From: Porpolomopsis calyptriformis
Lineage: Eukaryota > Basidiomycota > Agaricomycetes > Agaricales > Hygrophoraceae
Length of the DNA stretch: 64,000 bases
Reading direction: 5' to 3'
NCBI GenBank assembly: GCA_951640195.1
Contig: OX621167.1
Span: 62,001-126,000, forward strand
Notes under the pieces: generated by a model
What the model saw: only the letters and a program-made list of their open reading frames with translations
The model's database searches: none
What the model was told of the DNA's origin: nothing
Shown: positions 62,509 to 64,000 of the stretch, piece after piece
How the letters are laid out: every line of letters begins with the position of its first letter
How positions within the stretch are numbered: the stretch's first letter is position 1
Made by a program: the position numbers and the translations under genes

Positions 62509-62916
62509 TGCAGCTAATCGTGTATGAAAAGTCTGTTGTAACGGCGCTAAGGAAAAAGAGACTCACGTGATTTGATTTTTTTTTTTTTTTTTTGAATTCA
62601 GCAAATGTATGCGCTAAGATGCACTAGTTAGTTCTATATTACTATACACAACCAACTCTGCAACTTTGTTCGCAGCCTTATAAGTGGGTTGTCCCAGGGC
62701 TTTGGCTCACGCAGTGAGTTTCATGAGTTGTGTCGTGATTTGATTTAATCGACAGGCAAACGAAGGCTGCAAGAAGTGAAGTAAAGTGAACTGGTGGCTA
62801 GTCCTATAAGGATTTCTAGGAAACCCCGAAGCCTCACATAGAGTCGCTTTGTGAGGTGAGTGTTTATGTGTGGGTTCCGTTAGTGTACGCGAATCAACTT
62901 AAGCTGGAATTAAGGA

Positions 62917-64000
62917 ATGGCTGAAGTTTTCGCCAACGATGAAAGCCTCTGGAATCAGTCGACAACCCCCCCCGTTAGCAAGTTCACTAAATGGACCTTT
63001 GGACGTAATTTCATCTGGATAGGCACGATATGCTGCGAATTGCATGATGATGGCCTCCCAGCATTCGAGCTTGCGCTCTTTGATGCGCACTACATGTATT
63101 GGCATACAAGTGCTACTGGCCAGTACAGCCATAACTACAACTACCACACTCGGTTGCGTGCTGCCATAGAGGACTACTTCAAGGGGGTGAAGGGGCATAA
63201 TTTGCGCTCGCCTGAAGTCCTCACCCCATGGCTATGGCGAACATTCTGTGGATGCACCCATATCCCAGAGGGCCGCAATGACTTTATGGAACTCATTAAG
63301 AGATATGGTGCCTGGAAGGATGAAGGCATGCCTGCACCCTCTCTGGACGGTGAGTGTAATGAGATATTTATTCACGCTTCGATTTTAATTTTAATTGACA
63401 CGCAGAGTGGGAAAGGGCTTTAAAAACCCCCAGTGTCCAGCTTTATCTGCCCAGGTGGCTAGAAATTTCAAAAGACCACCTAGGCTTCCCAGAGAAAAAG
63501 ACAAGACTTTACGCCTGGCAATTCCATGTGTTTTTGCGAGCATGCCCAAGCAGTACTATTGCAGCTGGTAAGACATTGCGTTTTCTCTGCTTGTTGAAGA
63601 CTAACTATTTGGTGTAAAAGAGGCAAACAAACCATTGAAATTTGTCGACACCCCGATCTATGCCTTTTTCTCCAAGGAAGAGCGTTCCACGATGCCTTGG
63701 ATACGTCTGCTTGCAGACCCATCCTTGGTATGCCCACGCTCCACCTCCCTCGTTGACCACAAAGCTCTACAAAAGCTTAACCCAGGCGCCGAATTGGATG
63801 ACTCTATCCTAGGCTCATACATCGATCTCTGTCGGGCTCAGAATAAGGATAAAGAAGTAAAACTGATATCGACATATTTCTGGCCTCAGGTATCAAACCT
63901 AGACCACAAGGATTATGGTGGCGCAACAAGGTTGCTCTCTGCAGAGTTGGTAAGCCCTTTTCCCAAACGTTTCCTTCCTTCCATCGATCTGACAGGTTAC
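62917..64000 (+). CDS. Ulp1-like protease, copy 3 (cut by window end)
   Basis: Third copy of the gene at 4297-5904. Exons 62917-63349, 63406-63567 and 63621-63949 are complete and exon 4 starts at 63996. The catalytic residues lie beyond the window. Confidence 0.88.

Larger units (their letters stand above)
58621..64000. repeat. 29,310-bp tandem unit, copy 3 (partial)
   Basis: The first 5,380 bp of a third unit, cut by the window edge inside the Ulp1-like protease gene. The predicted proteins seen here are identical to those of copies 1 and 2. The array therefore probably extends beyond the window on both sides. Confidence 0.96.

Noticed and set aside
1..64000. Mitochondrial genome or mitochondrial plasmid assembled as a concatemer
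   Set aside because: Genes have spliceosomal introns, the standard code and nuclear functions; no mitochondrial genes or plasmid polymerases are visible.
1..64000. rDNA repeat array
   Set aside because: No rRNA-like sequence recognised; the unit is protein coding.
1..64000. Starship-type giant transposon
   Set aside because: No tyrosine-recombinase captain gene recognised at a unit edge, and no clear terminal or target-site repeats. Not excluded by search, only unsupported here.

Overview
The window is nuclear DNA from a filamentous fungus, most likely an Agaricomycete (Basidiomycota). The genes are dense and split by many short GT-AG introns, mostly 43 to 75 nt. They encode F-box, JmjC, sirtuin, BAH-PHD and Ulp1-type proteins, and the best-looking hypotheticals resemble uncharacterised mushroom protein families. 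No bacterial, organellar or rDNA signature was seen.

The window is a head-to-tail tandem array of one 29,310-bp unit. Copy 1 is 1-29310, copy 2 is 29311-58620, and copy 3 starts at 58621 and is cut by the window end. Comparing copies 1 and 2 by eye I found only three substitutions: 15965 G / 45275 A, 16656 T / 45966 C and 25336 G / 54646 A. The search was not exhaustive. Adjacent units are joined through about 2 kb of satellite DNA with monomers of 141 or 148-149 bp (about 27635-29650 and 56945-58960; the tail end is at 1-340).

Layout of one unit (copy 1; add 29310 for copy 2 and 58620 for copy 3): satellite tail; a PHD-like zinc-finger protein (minus, 738-3888, 9 exons, 880 aa); an Ulp1/C48 cysteine protease (plus, 4297-5904, 5 exons, 469 aa); an AT-hook protein (minus, 6039-8045); two F-box paralogues as an inverted duplication around a decayed Copia fragment (8704-9447 plus and 10224-11027 minus); a doubtful small gene (11143-11708); three members of an unnamed family sharing a W-AVR-x2-H-x-FGHS motif (12947-14381 plus; 14715-17394 minus, fused to a JmjC domain, 764 aa; 18044-18966 minus, 255 aa); a sirtuin (minus, 19501-20651, 348 aa); a BAH-PHD protein (minus, 20724-22089, 324 aa); a very large protein of about 1,640-1,656 aa (plus, 22219-27574); then the satellite.

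Most recognisable products point to chromatin: histone or DNA reading (PHD-like, BAH-PHD, AT-hook), demethylation or hydroxylation (JmjC), deacetylation (sirtuin), SUMO processing (Ulp1) and ubiquitin ligase adaptors (F-box). A chromatin-modifier cassette inside a recently amplified satellite-bounded unit is the main observation. It could be a genuine amplified or selfish locus, or an assembler passing several times round a circle or collapsed repeat; the sequence alone cannot decide. Gene models were built by hand from splice sites and reading-frame phase. Where total phase closes exactly the models are strong; weaker joins are named in each entry.
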